A program made the translations under genes and the position numbers. DNA of 64,000 nt from Sphingobacterium spiritivorum. Its GTDB lineage: Bacteria; Bacteroidota; Bacteroidia; Sphingobacteriales; Sphingobacteriaceae. Below the pieces are notes generated by a model. It was not told the origin of the DNA, searched no databases, and worked only from the letters and a program-made list of their open reading frames with translations. Within the stretch, counting starts at the first letter, position 1. Every line of letters starts with the position of its first letter. The DNA lies in NCBI RefSeq assembly GCF_016725325.1, contig NZ_CP068083.1, positions 4,154,001 to 4,218,000 of the forward strand, read 5' to 3'. Below are positions 40,988 to 49,278 of the stretch, one piece after another.

Positions 40988-42067
40988 ATGCAGATTACGA
41001 AAGATCAGAAGAATATACTTGAATCGCAGATTCATGCTGCCATAGTACAGCAGCAATTGACAACGGCACAGCTGGAACTGGCTTATCAGGAAAAATGGTT
41101 TAAAATATGGGTTCCTGAGGAACTGGATGGAGCAGGTCTGAATTTATCAGAAGGTGTACGTTTCCTTCGGGACCTTGCCTATATTGATGGTAGTCTCGCC
41201 TGGACAGTAACCTTATGTTCGGGAGCGAATCTATTTGTTGGTTTTATAGATAAGGAAAAAGGAAAATCTGTTTTTGCAGATCCAAAAGTGTGCTTTGGTG
41301 GAAGTGGTATGCTATCCGGAAGGGCTTATAAGACCGAAGGTGGATACCTCGTTTCCGGTGAATGGAAATATGCTACCGGTTCTCCGCATTTAACTCATTT
41401 TACAGCAAATGTACCCCTATTCGAAGGAGATTCCGTGTGCATAGATGAAAAGGGACAGGCTTGTTTTATTACCATCTTTGCAGATCACACAGATGTGGAG
41501 TTGATAAGAGACTGGGATACATTCGGTTTGGAAAGTACGGCAAGCCATAGTTTTAAATTAGAAAATGTTTTTATTGCGGATAATCAGGTTTATTCTTTGG
41601 TGCCTGAAAAAGCGACCTTAACCGCTCCTTTATATCAATACCCTTTTATGCCATTTGCTGCATTGACCCTTTTAGCAAATTATATGGGCATGTTTGAGCG
41701 TTTTTTGGATCTGGCCGTGGATCTGTTTAAGCATAAATCCAAAAAATCCGTATGGCAGGAGCAATTTGGCGTCTCAGTAAAGGATCATTTGGATCACACT
41801 GTATCTCTTTATGATAAGATGCAACAAGAAATATGGGGGGATATGGATCTTTCCTGGAGTAAACTTATTGATGGAGAAGATAATGCAATATGCTATAAAC
41901 GTATTGAAACTCAAAGTAGAGAAATGGTATCCTTTATTCGTAATAAAGTGACTGAATTTTTTCCTTATTGCGGTATTATTGCTGCTCAGCGGGAATCAGA
42001 ATTGAATATTGTATTCCGGAATATTTTTACCGCTTCGCAGCATAGTTTGCTTCTAAAGGCAGATTAG
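40988..42067 (+). CDS. Acyl-CoA-dehydrogenase-like flavoprotein
   Basis: A 359-residue protein of the acyl-CoA dehydrogenase fold: N-terminal helical domain with WVPEELDGAGLNLSEG and AYIDGSLAWTVTLCSGAN, a middle beta domain with SGEWKYATGSPHLTHF, and a C-terminal helical bundle ending RNIFTASQHSLLLK. The ending and the middle S-G-x-W-x-Y-A-S/T-G motif resemble the flavin-dependent monooxygenase branch (HsaA/HpaH/DszC-like) more than true dehydrogenases. The usual catalytic Glu cannot be assigned. The substrate is unknown. Placement after pnuT does not by itself show a thiamine role. Confidence 0.8.
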   Translation: MQITKDQKNILESQIHAAIVQQQLTTAQLELAYQEKWFKIWVPEELDGAGLNLSEGVRFLRDLAYIDGSLAWTVTLCSGANLFVGFIDKEKGKSVFADPKVCFGGSGMLSGRAYKTEGGYLVSGEWKYATGSPHLTHFTANVPLFEGDSVCIDEKGQACFITIFADHTDVELIRDWDTFGLESTASHSFKLENVFIADNQVYSLVPEKATLTAPLYQYPFMPFAALTLLANYMGMFERFLDLAVDLFKHKSKKSVWQEQFGVSVKDHLDHTVSLYDKMQQEIWGDMDLSWSKLIDGEDNAICYKRIETQSREMVSFIRNKVTEFFPYCGIIAAQRESELNIVFRNIFTASQHSLLLKAD

Positions 42068-42121
42068 AGATTTTAGAATTATTAGTTATTCTGTTGACTT
42101 TACTAAAAGTAAGAACCTTTC

Positions 42122-42270
42122 TCCCGATTATATCGGGATCTCTCCTTGAAAAGGAGAGAGGAAAAGAGAGTTTTCTCTTCGTTTTATTGAAGCTGTTCCA
42201 GAATATAGGATGGTTGAGAAGATGGTTTGTAATAAATGTAATAACCTGTTTTCTTGAGAAGGAGAGAGGA
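42122..42270. repeat. Intergenic hairpin element with a partial second copy
   Basis: Two adjacent hairpins, TCCCGAT-TAT-ATCGGGA (42122-42138) and CTCTCCTT-GAA-AAGGAGAG (42140-42158). An 18-nt part of the second (42145-42162) recurs at 42253-42270 with one change. This resembles the short palindromic intergenic repeats scattered in Bacteroidota genomes. The gap 42068-42349 holds nothing else except the terminator at its end. Confidence 0.55.
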
Positions 42271-42293
42271 AGATCAGCACAATGAGTAACTAT

Positions 42294-42330
42294 AAAAAGA
42301 GCTGTTTTAGGATATAAAACAGCTCTTTTT
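42294..42330. terminator. Bidirectional intrinsic terminator
   Basis: Sixteen-pair stem AAAAAGAGCTGTTTTA / TAAAACAGCTCTTTTT with loop GGATA, between the flavoprotein gene and the convergent NlpE-like gene. Confidence 0.93.
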
Positions 42331-42349
42331 CTTATATGGATTTTAATTT

Positions 42350-42817
42350 CTAAACTTTCTTAAGTATATAGTTTGCTTCCAGTGATCCGGTGATAACATT
42401 TCCTTCCTGATCCAACATTTTTATAGATCCTTCCTGTACCTTGAATTTATTTGTTCCATCTTTAAGTTTCAGTGTAACGACACTTCCACTATCATCCCAG
42501 GTAAATTTTCCTTCTTCTTTGAAAGTTGATTTTTTTCCTAAATATTCAGATACAAGTGAATAAGTATTATCCTTATGCAGGATTACATTTGTTTTGATAC
42601 CTTCACAGTCAGCACATGGCAATACGCCTTCATACTCCCCATCCCAGTCTAATGCGTTTTGGCTGTTATGAGCCGGATCCGGATTTACAAATTCTCCTGT
42701 TGAATCTTTTTTTGATAAGACTTCAGTAGAATCACTTTTTTCAGATGTTGTAGATGTGTTTTGACAAGAAATTAAAACCAATGCCGCTCCTGTAATACTT
42801 AAAATCAATTTCTTCAT
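42350..42817 (-). CDS. NlpE-like lipoprotein
   Basis: Envelope lipoprotein of 155 residues with a copper-resistance NlpE N-terminal domain. The signal MKKLILSITGAALVLISC gives lipid-anchored Cys18. The mature part has a low-complexity Ser/Thr/Lys linker and the NlpE core WDGEYEGVLPCADCEGIKTNVILH with its CxxC pair. NlpE senses surface contact and metal stress in enterobacteria, but the CxxC domain is wider in Bacteroidota and the role is not settled. The USP gene lies upstream by 46 bp. Confidence 0.9.
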   Translation of the reverse strand: MKKLILSITGAALVLISCQNTSTTSEKSDSTEVLSKKDSTGEFVNPDPAHNSQNALDWDGEYEGVLPCADCEGIKTNVILHKDNTYSLVSEYLGKKSTFKEEGKFTWDDSGSVVTLKLKDGTNKFKVQEGSIKMLDQEGNVITGSLEANYILKKV

Positions 42818-42863
42818 AGTTGCTTTCTTTTGATGTACCTGATGATTTGCAAAAACCGTTCCT

Positions 42864-43706
42864 TTATGCTTCTTCTCGAATAACTAATATGGGTATGGTA
42901 GAATGATAGGCTAATTTTTGGCTCATACTGGATGTAAATAACCGATCAAAGAAATTGCGGTTACGTTTTACAATGGCCAGAAAATCAATGTTATGCTCCA
43001 TAATAAATTCCAGTACTCTCTCTTCAACAGATGTGGCCGGCAATATTGAAAATGTCAGACGAGGACTGTGGAATTGATCTTTCCATTCGGATACAAGCGA
43101 CTCTATATCTTCGTTTTCTTTCGTTTTAACGTGTAGTACTTCAACTTTTGCATCAAAGTAATCCGCTAGTTTCAAAATCTCAGCTAATGGTTTCTTGTCT
43201 GCTTCTCTGAAGAGAGTGGTAAATCCTATACTTTTGATCCCATCAAATTTTGCCAGTCTTGGAATGCTGAATACTGGCTGCGATACGGAGCGGATAAGAT
43301 TAACGGTATTCGAACCTATGAGTGTCGTATTGGCTGAATTCAAACCTGTAGTACCCATGACAATCATATCGATCTGGTCACGTTTGATAACGCGTTTGAC
43401 AGAATCCAGAAACAGGCCTTTTTCGAAGACAAAATACATCTCTATATCTTCAAGGTTATACTTTTTAGCAATTTCATGCAACTGAGGAACATTGTCTTTA
43501 TAATTGTCAAATTGAGCCAGTTCTATAGATTGATAAATCTGCTGTACATAATCCAACTGACCTGCGTACATACTCGAATAAATCGGCAATTCGTAGACAT
43601 GCAGGATGTAAAGGGATGCGTCTATACTTTTAGCAAGTTGAAGCGCATAAACAAATGCATTGCTGGCAGCTTCTGAAAAATCGGTAGGGAATAAAATACG
43701 TTTCAT
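42864..43706 (-). CDS. Universal stress protein, two UspA domains
   Basis: Cytosolic stress protein of 280 residues, made of two tandem UspA folds. Domain 1 (1-145) starts MKRILFPTDFSEAASNAFVYAL and ends with the ATP-binding GTTGLNSANTTLIGSNTVNLI; domain 2 (about 150-280) is weaker and ends HSTIPILVIRE. In USPs, ATP binding fits the G-2x-G-9x-G(S/T) motif of the first domain. A -7 element lies 4 nt before the ATG, so the message is probably leaderless. It precedes the NlpE-like gene and might be cotranscribed with it. Confidence 0.92.
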   Translation of the reverse strand: MKRILFPTDFSEAASNAFVYALQLAKSIDASLYILHVYELPIYSSMYAGQLDYVQQIYQSIELAQFDNYKDNVPQLHEIAKKYNLEDIEMYFVFEKGLFLDSVKRVIKRDQIDMIVMGTTGLNSANTTLIGSNTVNLIRSVSQPVFSIPRLAKFDGIKSIGFTTLFREADKKPLAEILKLADYFDAKVEVLHVKTKENEDIESLVSEWKDQFHSPRLTFSILPATSVEERVLEFIMEHNIDFLAIVKRNRNFFDRLFTSSMSQKLAYHSTIPILVIREEA

Positions 43707-43710
43707 AGGA

Positions 43711-43718
43711 CAAATATG
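43711..43718 (-). promoter_or_regulatory. -7 promoter element for the universal stress protein
   Basis: CATATTTG on the minus strand (seven of eight to TAnnTTTG), only four nucleotides before the ATG. Confidence 0.45.
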
Positions 43719-43774
43719 ATGTAGAATTCTATTAAGTTACTGATTTTGAGGTGTAATTGCAAATAATACTGCTT

Positions 43775-44635
43775 TTAGTTTTTCCAGGTTTTGAGGTTTT
43801 CACTTTTAAATTTCCACTCCGGAGTAAGAATCACTCCGTCTTTCAGTTTATACCAGGGGCTAAGTTTAGGATCATTCGGGTTATTTAATATCTGTATTTC
43901 CTGCGCAGGCATATAGCTTTGTGCAAGGAGTACCAACTTTTCCCCCTGCTCATTTTCGGCTATATCTACAGCGATGATAGCGTGTCCTATAGGGTTTCCC
44001 TTTTGAATAAATGTGTCTCCGATTTTAATATTACGGACGGAAGCCACAGAAGGTAATTCATCATGCAGTGAAGCTGTGTTAGCATATGCAAATATATATT
44101 CCATATACTTCCAGTATTTTTTTGCACTGTAGTCCCCTTTTATATAATCTGTATAATAACGCGGTTTGGCATCAGATAAAAAGTTGAAGCGGATATCCTT
44201 ATATCTTTTTTGTTGATACAGGTAATCTGCTCTTAGCCGCATGACGGCATCTGCACACTGATGAAGATCTCTTGTGCCGATAGGAAGATTGACCACACTC
44301 GCATATATCTTGTTTTGAGCTTTGACAGCACCATTGTAATACAAGACCTCGGATCCCATCTTTTTCAGAGGCAGATGTTGTAGAAAGTAACCAAACTCAT
44401 TCGCCTGAAAGGTTTTGCGCTGATATCCCTCAGGTGTTATAAAACGATCTTTTATAATCATACCGTCAGGCTTGATCCATGCTGTATTGTACCCCTCATC
44501 AGACAAATAATTTTCGGACGGAAGAGAGTCACGCTGTGCTATATTAGATTCGGCATTACCAGCGCCCGATTGACAAGCTGTAGCAGATACCAGCAAAGAG
44601 GGGATAAGCAGAAGAGTATGAAAGAGATGCAGCAT
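43775..44635 (-). CDS. DUF4846 lipoprotein
   Basis: Exported 286-residue protein with an N-terminal signal and a probable lipid-anchored Cys21 (LLVSATAC). The rest fits DUF4846: GTRDLHQCADAVMRLRADYLY, IRFNFLSDAKPRYYTDYIKGDY and a C-terminal half with GHAIIAVDIAENEQGEKLVLLAQSYMPAQEIQIL that resembles a papain-like or NlpC-like fold with a His and Gln/Ser in line; catalytic residues cannot be assigned. The function is unknown. It has 214 bp of upstream DNA shared with the divergent 2H gene, with a palindrome at 44736-44751. Confidence 0.85.
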   Translation of the reverse strand: MLHLFHTLLLIPSLLVSATACQSGAGNAESNIAQRDSLPSENYLSDEGYNTAWIKPDGMIIKDRFITPEGYQRKTFQANEFGYFLQHLPLKKMGSEVLYYNGAVKAQNKIYASVVNLPIGTRDLHQCADAVMRLRADYLYQQKRYKDIRFNFLSDAKPRYYTDYIKGDYSAKKYWKYMEYIFAYANTASLHDELPSVASVRNIKIGDTFIQKGNPIGHAIIAVDIAENEQGEKLVLLAQSYMPAQEIQILNNPNDPKLSPWYKLKDGVILTPEWKFKSENLKTWKN

Positions 44636-44735
44636 AATAGATTTTAAATTTTTATATCAAAATAGCAAATTTATATGGTATTAAGAAATTTATGTGATGC
44701 TTGCAGAGTATAAAGACTGATAAATTATGTTAAAG

Positions 44736-44751
44736 TTTGTTAAGTAACAAA
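44736..44751. promoter_or_regulatory. Palindromic operator-like site in a divergent region
   Basis: TTTGTTA-AG-TAACAAA, perfect, about 100 bp from the starts of both the DUF4846 and 2H genes. Confidence 0.3.
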
Positions 44752-44849
44752 TTTGTTTCAATTAAGATGTAAGTGTTCATCCGTAAACTTTTTCTCCAAT
44801 TCATTCGTTATAGTGGTGTCAATTATTATAGGTTCAATTTATTATAACT

Positions 44850-45422
44850 ATGGAAAGTAAACATTATTCGCTGGTTTTCCTGCCGTGTTCTCGTTCTATG
44901 AGTCTGGTCCGTCATCTCAAGGAAGCATTGGCCAATATAATCGGTTGGTACAATAGTAAAAATTCGGATGCTCATATTACTATTTTAGAGTTCAACGCTA
45001 CCGATGCCGAATTGGAATTTATCAAACGTAAAATCAGACAGCTGGCTGATACCGAACGTCCCGATTATGTCTATCTGGATAAGTATGAGGCATTTCCGCA
45101 AAACGGAGCATTTTTTATTGCTCCAACGGATTATTCCAAGAATTATCTGAAGAATATTATGAATCGGTTTGTTGGATCTCTGAATGCAAAAAATGTCCGG
45201 AAAAGTAACGATCCGCACATGAGTATTGCTCGAAAACTCAATGCGGATAAACTGGCAATTGCATTGGAACGGTTTGAGAGTATCAGTCTTAATTTCTTCT
45301 GTGATCGTGTTGTATTACGTATCTACGATAAAGGGTCCAGTCAATATCAATTTGCAGATGAATTTAAGTTTGGAAGCAAAATGCCAGCTGCGCCTGCCCA
45401 ATTCAGGCTGGATCTCAGCTAG
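44850..45422 (+). CDS. 2'-5' RNA ligase / 2H phosphoesterase family protein
   Basis: A 190-residue cytosolic protein with the two defining HxT/S motifs: HITI with His42 and Thr44, and HMSI with His123 and Ser125. 2H proteins open cyclic phosphates, ligate or cleave RNA 2'-5' bonds, or act on small nucleotides; the substrate is unknown. The stop TAG overlaps the stop of the convergent acetyltransferase gene inside the shared tetramer CTAG (45419-45422). Confidence 0.9.
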   Translation: MESKHYSLVFLPCSRSMSLVRHLKEALANIIGWYNSKNSDAHITILEFNATDAELEFIKRKIRQLADTERPDYVYLDKYEAFPQNGAFFIAPTDYSKNYLKNIMNRFVGSLNAKNVRKSNDPHMSIARKLNADKLAIALERFESISLNFFCDRVVLRIYDKGSSQYQFADEFKFGSKMPAAPAQFRLDLS

Positions 45423-46015
45423 AATTTTTTACCCCTGAAGTAATATTGCTTGTCTTCGTCCGTAATCGGGCGAAGTACACGGCAGGGATTACCTACAGCA
45501 ATGACATTGGCTGGAATATCTCTGGTAACGACCGAACCGGCACCTATGACTGAATTATCTCCAATCGTGATACCGGGATTGATTACTACATTGCCCCCGA
45601 TCCATACATTGTCTCCTATAGTAATAGGAAAGGCATATTCCCATCCTTCATTTCGGGGAGTTGCATGTATGGGATGACCAGCTGTAAATAAACTTACATT
45701 GGGTGCAAACATGACATTTTCACCTATACTGACTTTGGCACCATCGAGGATTGTACAGTTATAGTTCGCATAAAAATTATCACCTATTTCTATATTATAT
45801 CCGTAATCACAACGAAACGGCGGTTCAATAAAGAGACGGCTCCCTGTCTTCGCAAATAATTTTTTGATGATCTGATTACGCTCCTTGATTTTTGAAGGCG
45901 CTAATGAATTGTATTTATACAATTCTTCCTTTGCATACTGACGGTCCTCGAATAATTCTTTTCCCATTGCGCGATAGGGTTCAGAAGCAAGCATAAGTTC
46001 TTTAGCAGTTTTCAT
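45419..46015 (-). CDS. Sugar O-acetyltransferase (Maa/LacA type)
   Basis: Left-handed beta-helix acetyltransferase of 198 residues that transfers acetyl from acetyl-CoA to a sugar or similar hydroxyl. It has the Maa N-terminal helical cap (KTAKELMLASEPYRAMGKEL), hexapeptide repeats from about residue 70, FTAGHPIHATPR with the catalytic His, and GDNVWIGGNVVINPGITIGDN, typical of maltose/galactoside acetyltransferases. The start is placed at 46015, because the longer frame would overlap the pepD promoter and the family begins with the MxTAKELML cap. Confidence 0.92.
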   Translation of the reverse strand: MKTAKELMLASEPYRAMGKELFEDRQYAKEELYKYNSLAPSKIKERNQIIKKLFAKTGSRLFIEPPFRCDYGYNIEIGDNFYANYNCTILDGAKVSIGENVMFAPNVSLFTAGHPIHATPRNEGWEYAFPITIGDNVWIGGNVVINPGITIGDNSVIGAGSVVTRDIPANVIAVGNPCRVLRPITDEDKQYYFRGKKF

Positions 46016-46054
46016 GTTCCCAAGATAGAAAATTTTATCGTCGTTTATAATCCT

Positions 46055-46062
46055 TACCTTTG
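46055..46062 (+). promoter_or_regulatory. -7 promoter element for pepD
   Basis: TACCTTTG, exact, 19 nt before the ATG at 46082. Confidence 0.55.
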
Positions 46063-46081
46063 TGGCATAATTCAGATACAT

Positions 46082-47545
46082 ATGAATCAGGAAATATTAC
46101 AATTACAACCACAGTCGATTTGGAAAAATTTTAATGCTTTAAATGCAGTACCCAGAGCTTCTAAGAAAGAGGAAAGGGTAATTGCTTTTATAGAGGATTT
46201 TGGAAAATCATTAGGTCTCGAAACCATCACTGATAAAACCGGAAATGTCGTGATCCGAAAACCAGCTACAGCAGGTATGGAAGATCGTAAAGGGATAGTT
46301 CTGCAATCGCATCTGGATATGGTACATCAAAAGAATAACGATACCGTGTTTGATTTTGATGCAGACGGAATCCGTATGCTGATCGATGGTGATTGGGTAA
46401 AAGCTGACGGTACTACTTTGGGTGCTGACAATGGGATAGGAGTGGCGACTATTATGGCAATTCTGGAATCACAGGATCTGGCTCATCCGGCTATAGACGC
46501 CCTTTTTACCATAGATGAAGAAACCGGGATGACAGGTGCATTTGGTTTGGAAGGAGGAGTTTTACAGGGACAGATATTATTGAATCTGGATACAGAAAAT
46601 GATACAGAAATTGACATCGGCTGTGCCGGAGGAATAGATGTGACTGCAACAAAGAGTTACAGCTCTGAACCTGTATTAAACGGATATGCGGGACTGACAA
46701 TTACGGTAAGAGGACTGAATGGCGGGCACTCCGGTATAGAAATTCATAAAGGCTTGGGGAATGCGAACAAGATTATGAACAGGGTCTTGTTTGGTACACA
46801 TGCCAGATTTGGCCTTCGGTTGTCAGAAATTAAAGGCGGTGGCCTGAGGAATGCTATTCCAAGAGAAAGTTTTGCCAAAGTTGTCTTGCCTCAGGATCAG
46901 GTTCAGCATTTTATTTCATCTGCTGAAGTTGTAATTCAGGCTATCAAAGCCGAATATAAAAGTGTAGATGCCGGTCTTGAAATTATTATTGAACAGCAAG
47001 AGCATACTCCGGTCACTATTTTGCCACTGGATGTACAGGAGCAACTTATCAAAGCCGTGTATGCTGCTCATAACGGCGTGTACCGCATGAGTGCTGATTT
47101 TGCGGATTTGGTAGAAACATCCAATAATATAGCCAATATAGAAGTGAAGGATGGTAAGATCACGATAAAATGTCTGACGAGATCTTCTGTTGAATCTTCT
47201 AAATATGATTTGGCAAACGCGTTAAAATCTACCTTTGAGCTGATGGGCGCAGAAGTTGGTTTTTCAGGAGATTATCCGGGCTGGACACCTGATGCGGACT
47301 CACAGATCTTGCAGGTACTTAAGGATATCTATCAGAAGCAATACAATGAACAACCGGAGGTGGTCGCCTGCCATGCTGGCCTGGAATGTGGTATTCTGGG
47401 ACGGAATTATCCAGGTATGGATATGATTTCCTTTGGCCCGACTATTCTCGGGGCACATTCTCCGGCGGAGCGTGTATCCATATCTTCCGTTCAGAAATTC
47501 TGGAAATTTACACAGGAGATTCTGGTAAACATTCCCAAAAAGTAA
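46082..47545 (+). CDS. pepD: Aminoacyl-histidine dipeptidase (M20 family)
   Basis: Zinc di-peptidase (PepD/carnosinase-like) of 487 residues, cytosolic. The metal ligands lie in LQSHLDMVHQKN (His, Asp), DGTTLGADNGIGVA (Asp), and TIDEETGMTGAFGLE (Glu-Glu, the catalytic base) and near the C terminus CHAGLECGILG and FGPTILGAHSPAERV. A dimerisation lid domain occupies the middle. The gene is single, followed by a remarkable perfect palindrome. Confidence 0.95.
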   Translation: MNQEILQLQPQSIWKNFNALNAVPRASKKEERVIAFIEDFGKSLGLETITDKTGNVVIRKPATAGMEDRKGIVLQSHLDMVHQKNNDTVFDFDADGIRMLIDGDWVKADGTTLGADNGIGVATIMAILESQDLAHPAIDALFTIDEETGMTGAFGLEGGVLQGQILLNLDTENDTEIDIGCAGGIDVTATKSYSSEPVLNGYAGLTITVRGLNGGHSGIEIHKGLGNANKIMNRVLFGTHARFGLRLSEIKGGGLRNAIPRESFAKVVLPQDQVQHFISSAEVVIQAIKAEYKSVDAGLEIIIEQQEHTPVTILPLDVQEQLIKAVYAAHNGVYRMSADFADLVETSNNIANIEVKDGKITIKCLTRSSVESSKYDLANALKSTFELMGAEVGFSGDYPGWTPDADSQILQVLKDIYQKQYNEQPEVVACHAGLECGILGRNYPGMDMISFGPTILGAHSPAERVSISSVQKFWKFTQEILVNIPKK

Positions 47546-47558
47546 GCGTAAATCAGAA

Positions 47559-47612
47559 TATAATATACAAGAAGGGCAGTCCATATATGGACTGCCCTTC
47601 TTGTATATTATA
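47559..47612. terminator. Perfect 54-bp palindrome, probable bidirectional terminator
   Basis: Both strands read the same from 47559 to 47612; the centre is CCATATATGG at 47581-47590. The RNA would form a 25-pair stem with a minimal loop, between pepD and the convergent permease gene. T-rich flanks are modest. Confidence 0.75.
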
Positions 47613-47628
47613 AGCTTGCGTCAGGATA

Positions 47629-49110
47629 TTAATTTTTCAATCCTTGTTCATGCTGTTTACGGATCTTACTGTGTTTTTTACCGTACACAAAATAGATAAT
47701 CATTCCTATTCCCAGCCAGATACCTAACCGCTCCCAGCTCTGGATTGGTAATGATGCCATCATTGTCACACACACGATAACACCCAGTATCGGGATTAAC
47801 GGAACTAAAGGTGTGCGGAATGGACGTTCGATATCCGGAGCTGTTTTTCTCAGTACCAGAATACCAATACAAACTAATGTAAAGGCAAAAAGAGTTCCGA
47901 TACTCACCATATGTCCCAGATCAGAGACAGGTACAAATCCGGCAAAAAGACTTACGAAAATCATAAAAATAACATTGGTTTTCCATGGTGTCTGATTTTT
48001 TCCGAGATGAGAGAAAAGAGCCGGAAGCAAACCGTCTTTACTCATAGAGTAAAATACACGGCTTTGGCCTAAGAGCATAACCAGAATAACGGAAGTATAT
48101 CCACTGATAATCGTAATGATCAAGGCTGTATTCAGGAAGTGGTATCCTGTCTTGGCAAATGCCGTAGCGACTGGTTTTGCATCACCTTTGAATTCTGTAT
48201 AATTCGCCAATCCGGTCATCACATACGAAAATAATACATACAATACTGTACAGATAATCAATGAACCAATGATACCAATCGGCATTCCTTTTTTAGGATT
48301 CTTGGCTTCCTGTGCTGCTGTACTGACGGCATCAAAGCCAACAAAAGCAAAGAATAAAACTCCTGCTGCTCTGAAAACTCCGGAAATACCAAAATTACCA
48401 AAATAACCATCTTTAAAGAATTCACCCCAACCGATTTTTCCGCTTTTCAATAGTTCTTCACCTTCATTAGCAGGGATAAACGGAGTATGATTTGCCGGAT
48501 TGATGAATGACCAGCCTAAACCGATAAAAATCAAAACTACCGATACTTTAAGAATAACAAGCAGATTGTTTACTGTAGATGATTCTTTGGTACCTCTTAT
48601 CAGTAGCAAGGAGAGTAGGCAGACAATAATAATTGCCGGAATATTGACATATCCGCCTTCCCATGGACCGTGCAGGAATTCGTCTGGTATATTCATGCCG
48701 AATATCTTCAGCAACTCTCCGAAGTACTGAGACCAGCTCACGGCTACCGTGGCACTTGCAAGTGCATATTCTAATACCAAATCCCATCCGATGATCCATG
48801 CAACCAATTCGCCCATAGTTGCATAAGAGTATGTGTAAGCACTTCCTGCTACCGGAATCATAGATGCAAATTCTGCATAACAAAGCCCTGCAAAAGCACA
48901 GCCCACAGCGGCTATAATAAAGGAAAGCATAACTGCCGGTCCTGCATTATCAGCTGCTGCCATTCCCGTCAGTGAAAATAATCCTGCACCAATAATGGCT
49001 CCAACGCCAAGGGCAACCAGCCCTGTGCTGGACAAGGTTCTTTTCAAGGTGTGCTCGCCACTTTCGTGGGCCTCTGAGACTAATTGAGTGATTGATTTTT
49101 TAAAAAGCAT
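47629..49110 (-). CDS. APC-family amino acid permease
   Basis: Integral membrane carrier of 493 residues with about 12-14 helices. It has the APC/CAT start ALGVGAIIGAGLFSLTGMAAADNAGPAVMLSF and GVLFFAFVGFDAVSTAAQEAKNPKKGMPIGI in helix 6, the mark of cationic amino acid transporter-like (CAT/YfnA) permeases. The substrate is uncertain. It is a single gene; 168 bp upstream lie before its neighbour's terminator. Confidence 0.9.
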   Translation of the reverse strand: MLFKKSITQLVSEAHESGEHTLKRTLSSTGLVALGVGAIIGAGLFSLTGMAAADNAGPAVMLSFIIAAVGCAFAGLCYAEFASMIPVAGSAYTYSYATMGELVAWIIGWDLVLEYALASATVAVSWSQYFGELLKIFGMNIPDEFLHGPWEGGYVNIPAIIIVCLLSLLLIRGTKESSTVNNLLVILKVSVVLIFIGLGWSFINPANHTPFIPANEGEELLKSGKIGWGEFFKDGYFGNFGISGVFRAAGVLFFAFVGFDAVSTAAQEAKNPKKGMPIGIIGSLIICTVLYVLFSYVMTGLANYTEFKGDAKPVATAFAKTGYHFLNTALIITIISGYTSVILVMLLGQSRVFYSMSKDGLLPALFSHLGKNQTPWKTNVIFMIFVSLFAGFVPVSDLGHMVSIGTLFAFTLVCIGILVLRKTAPDIERPFRTPLVPLIPILGVIVCVTMMASLPIQSWERLGIWLGIGMIIYFVYGKKHSKIRKQHEQGLKN

Positions 49111-49227
49111 TTATAATTTTGATTAGAATAATGAGTTAATACACTTGTTTTTCCAGTTTTTGAATCTTAAAATTTATTACTCATTGGTTAGCACAAGTAA
49201 TTCTATACCAAAAATAGATTTTTAAAT

Positions 49228-49258
49228 GAAAAAAGGGAAGAAAATCTTCTTCCCTTTC
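49228..49258 (-). terminator. Intrinsic terminator of the NmrA-like gene
   Basis: Stem AAAGGGAAGAA / TTCTTCCCTTT (49232-49242, 49247-49257), T-run on the minus strand. Confidence 0.85.
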
Positions 49259-49278
49259 GGTTTTTTTTTAAATATGTC

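Noticed and set aside
42094..42285. Frame of 63 residues in the repeat element
   Set aside because: It is made of the hairpin repeat and its half copy; the composition follows the repeats, not a protein.
46016..46081. N-terminal extension of the sugar acetyltransferase
   Set aside because: It would run over the pepD promoter region and is absent from the family's normal cap.
48548..48883. Antisense-like frame of 111 residues in the amino-acid permease gene
   Set aside because: Same strand, other frame, rich in Cys and Arg, without any motif; a shadow.
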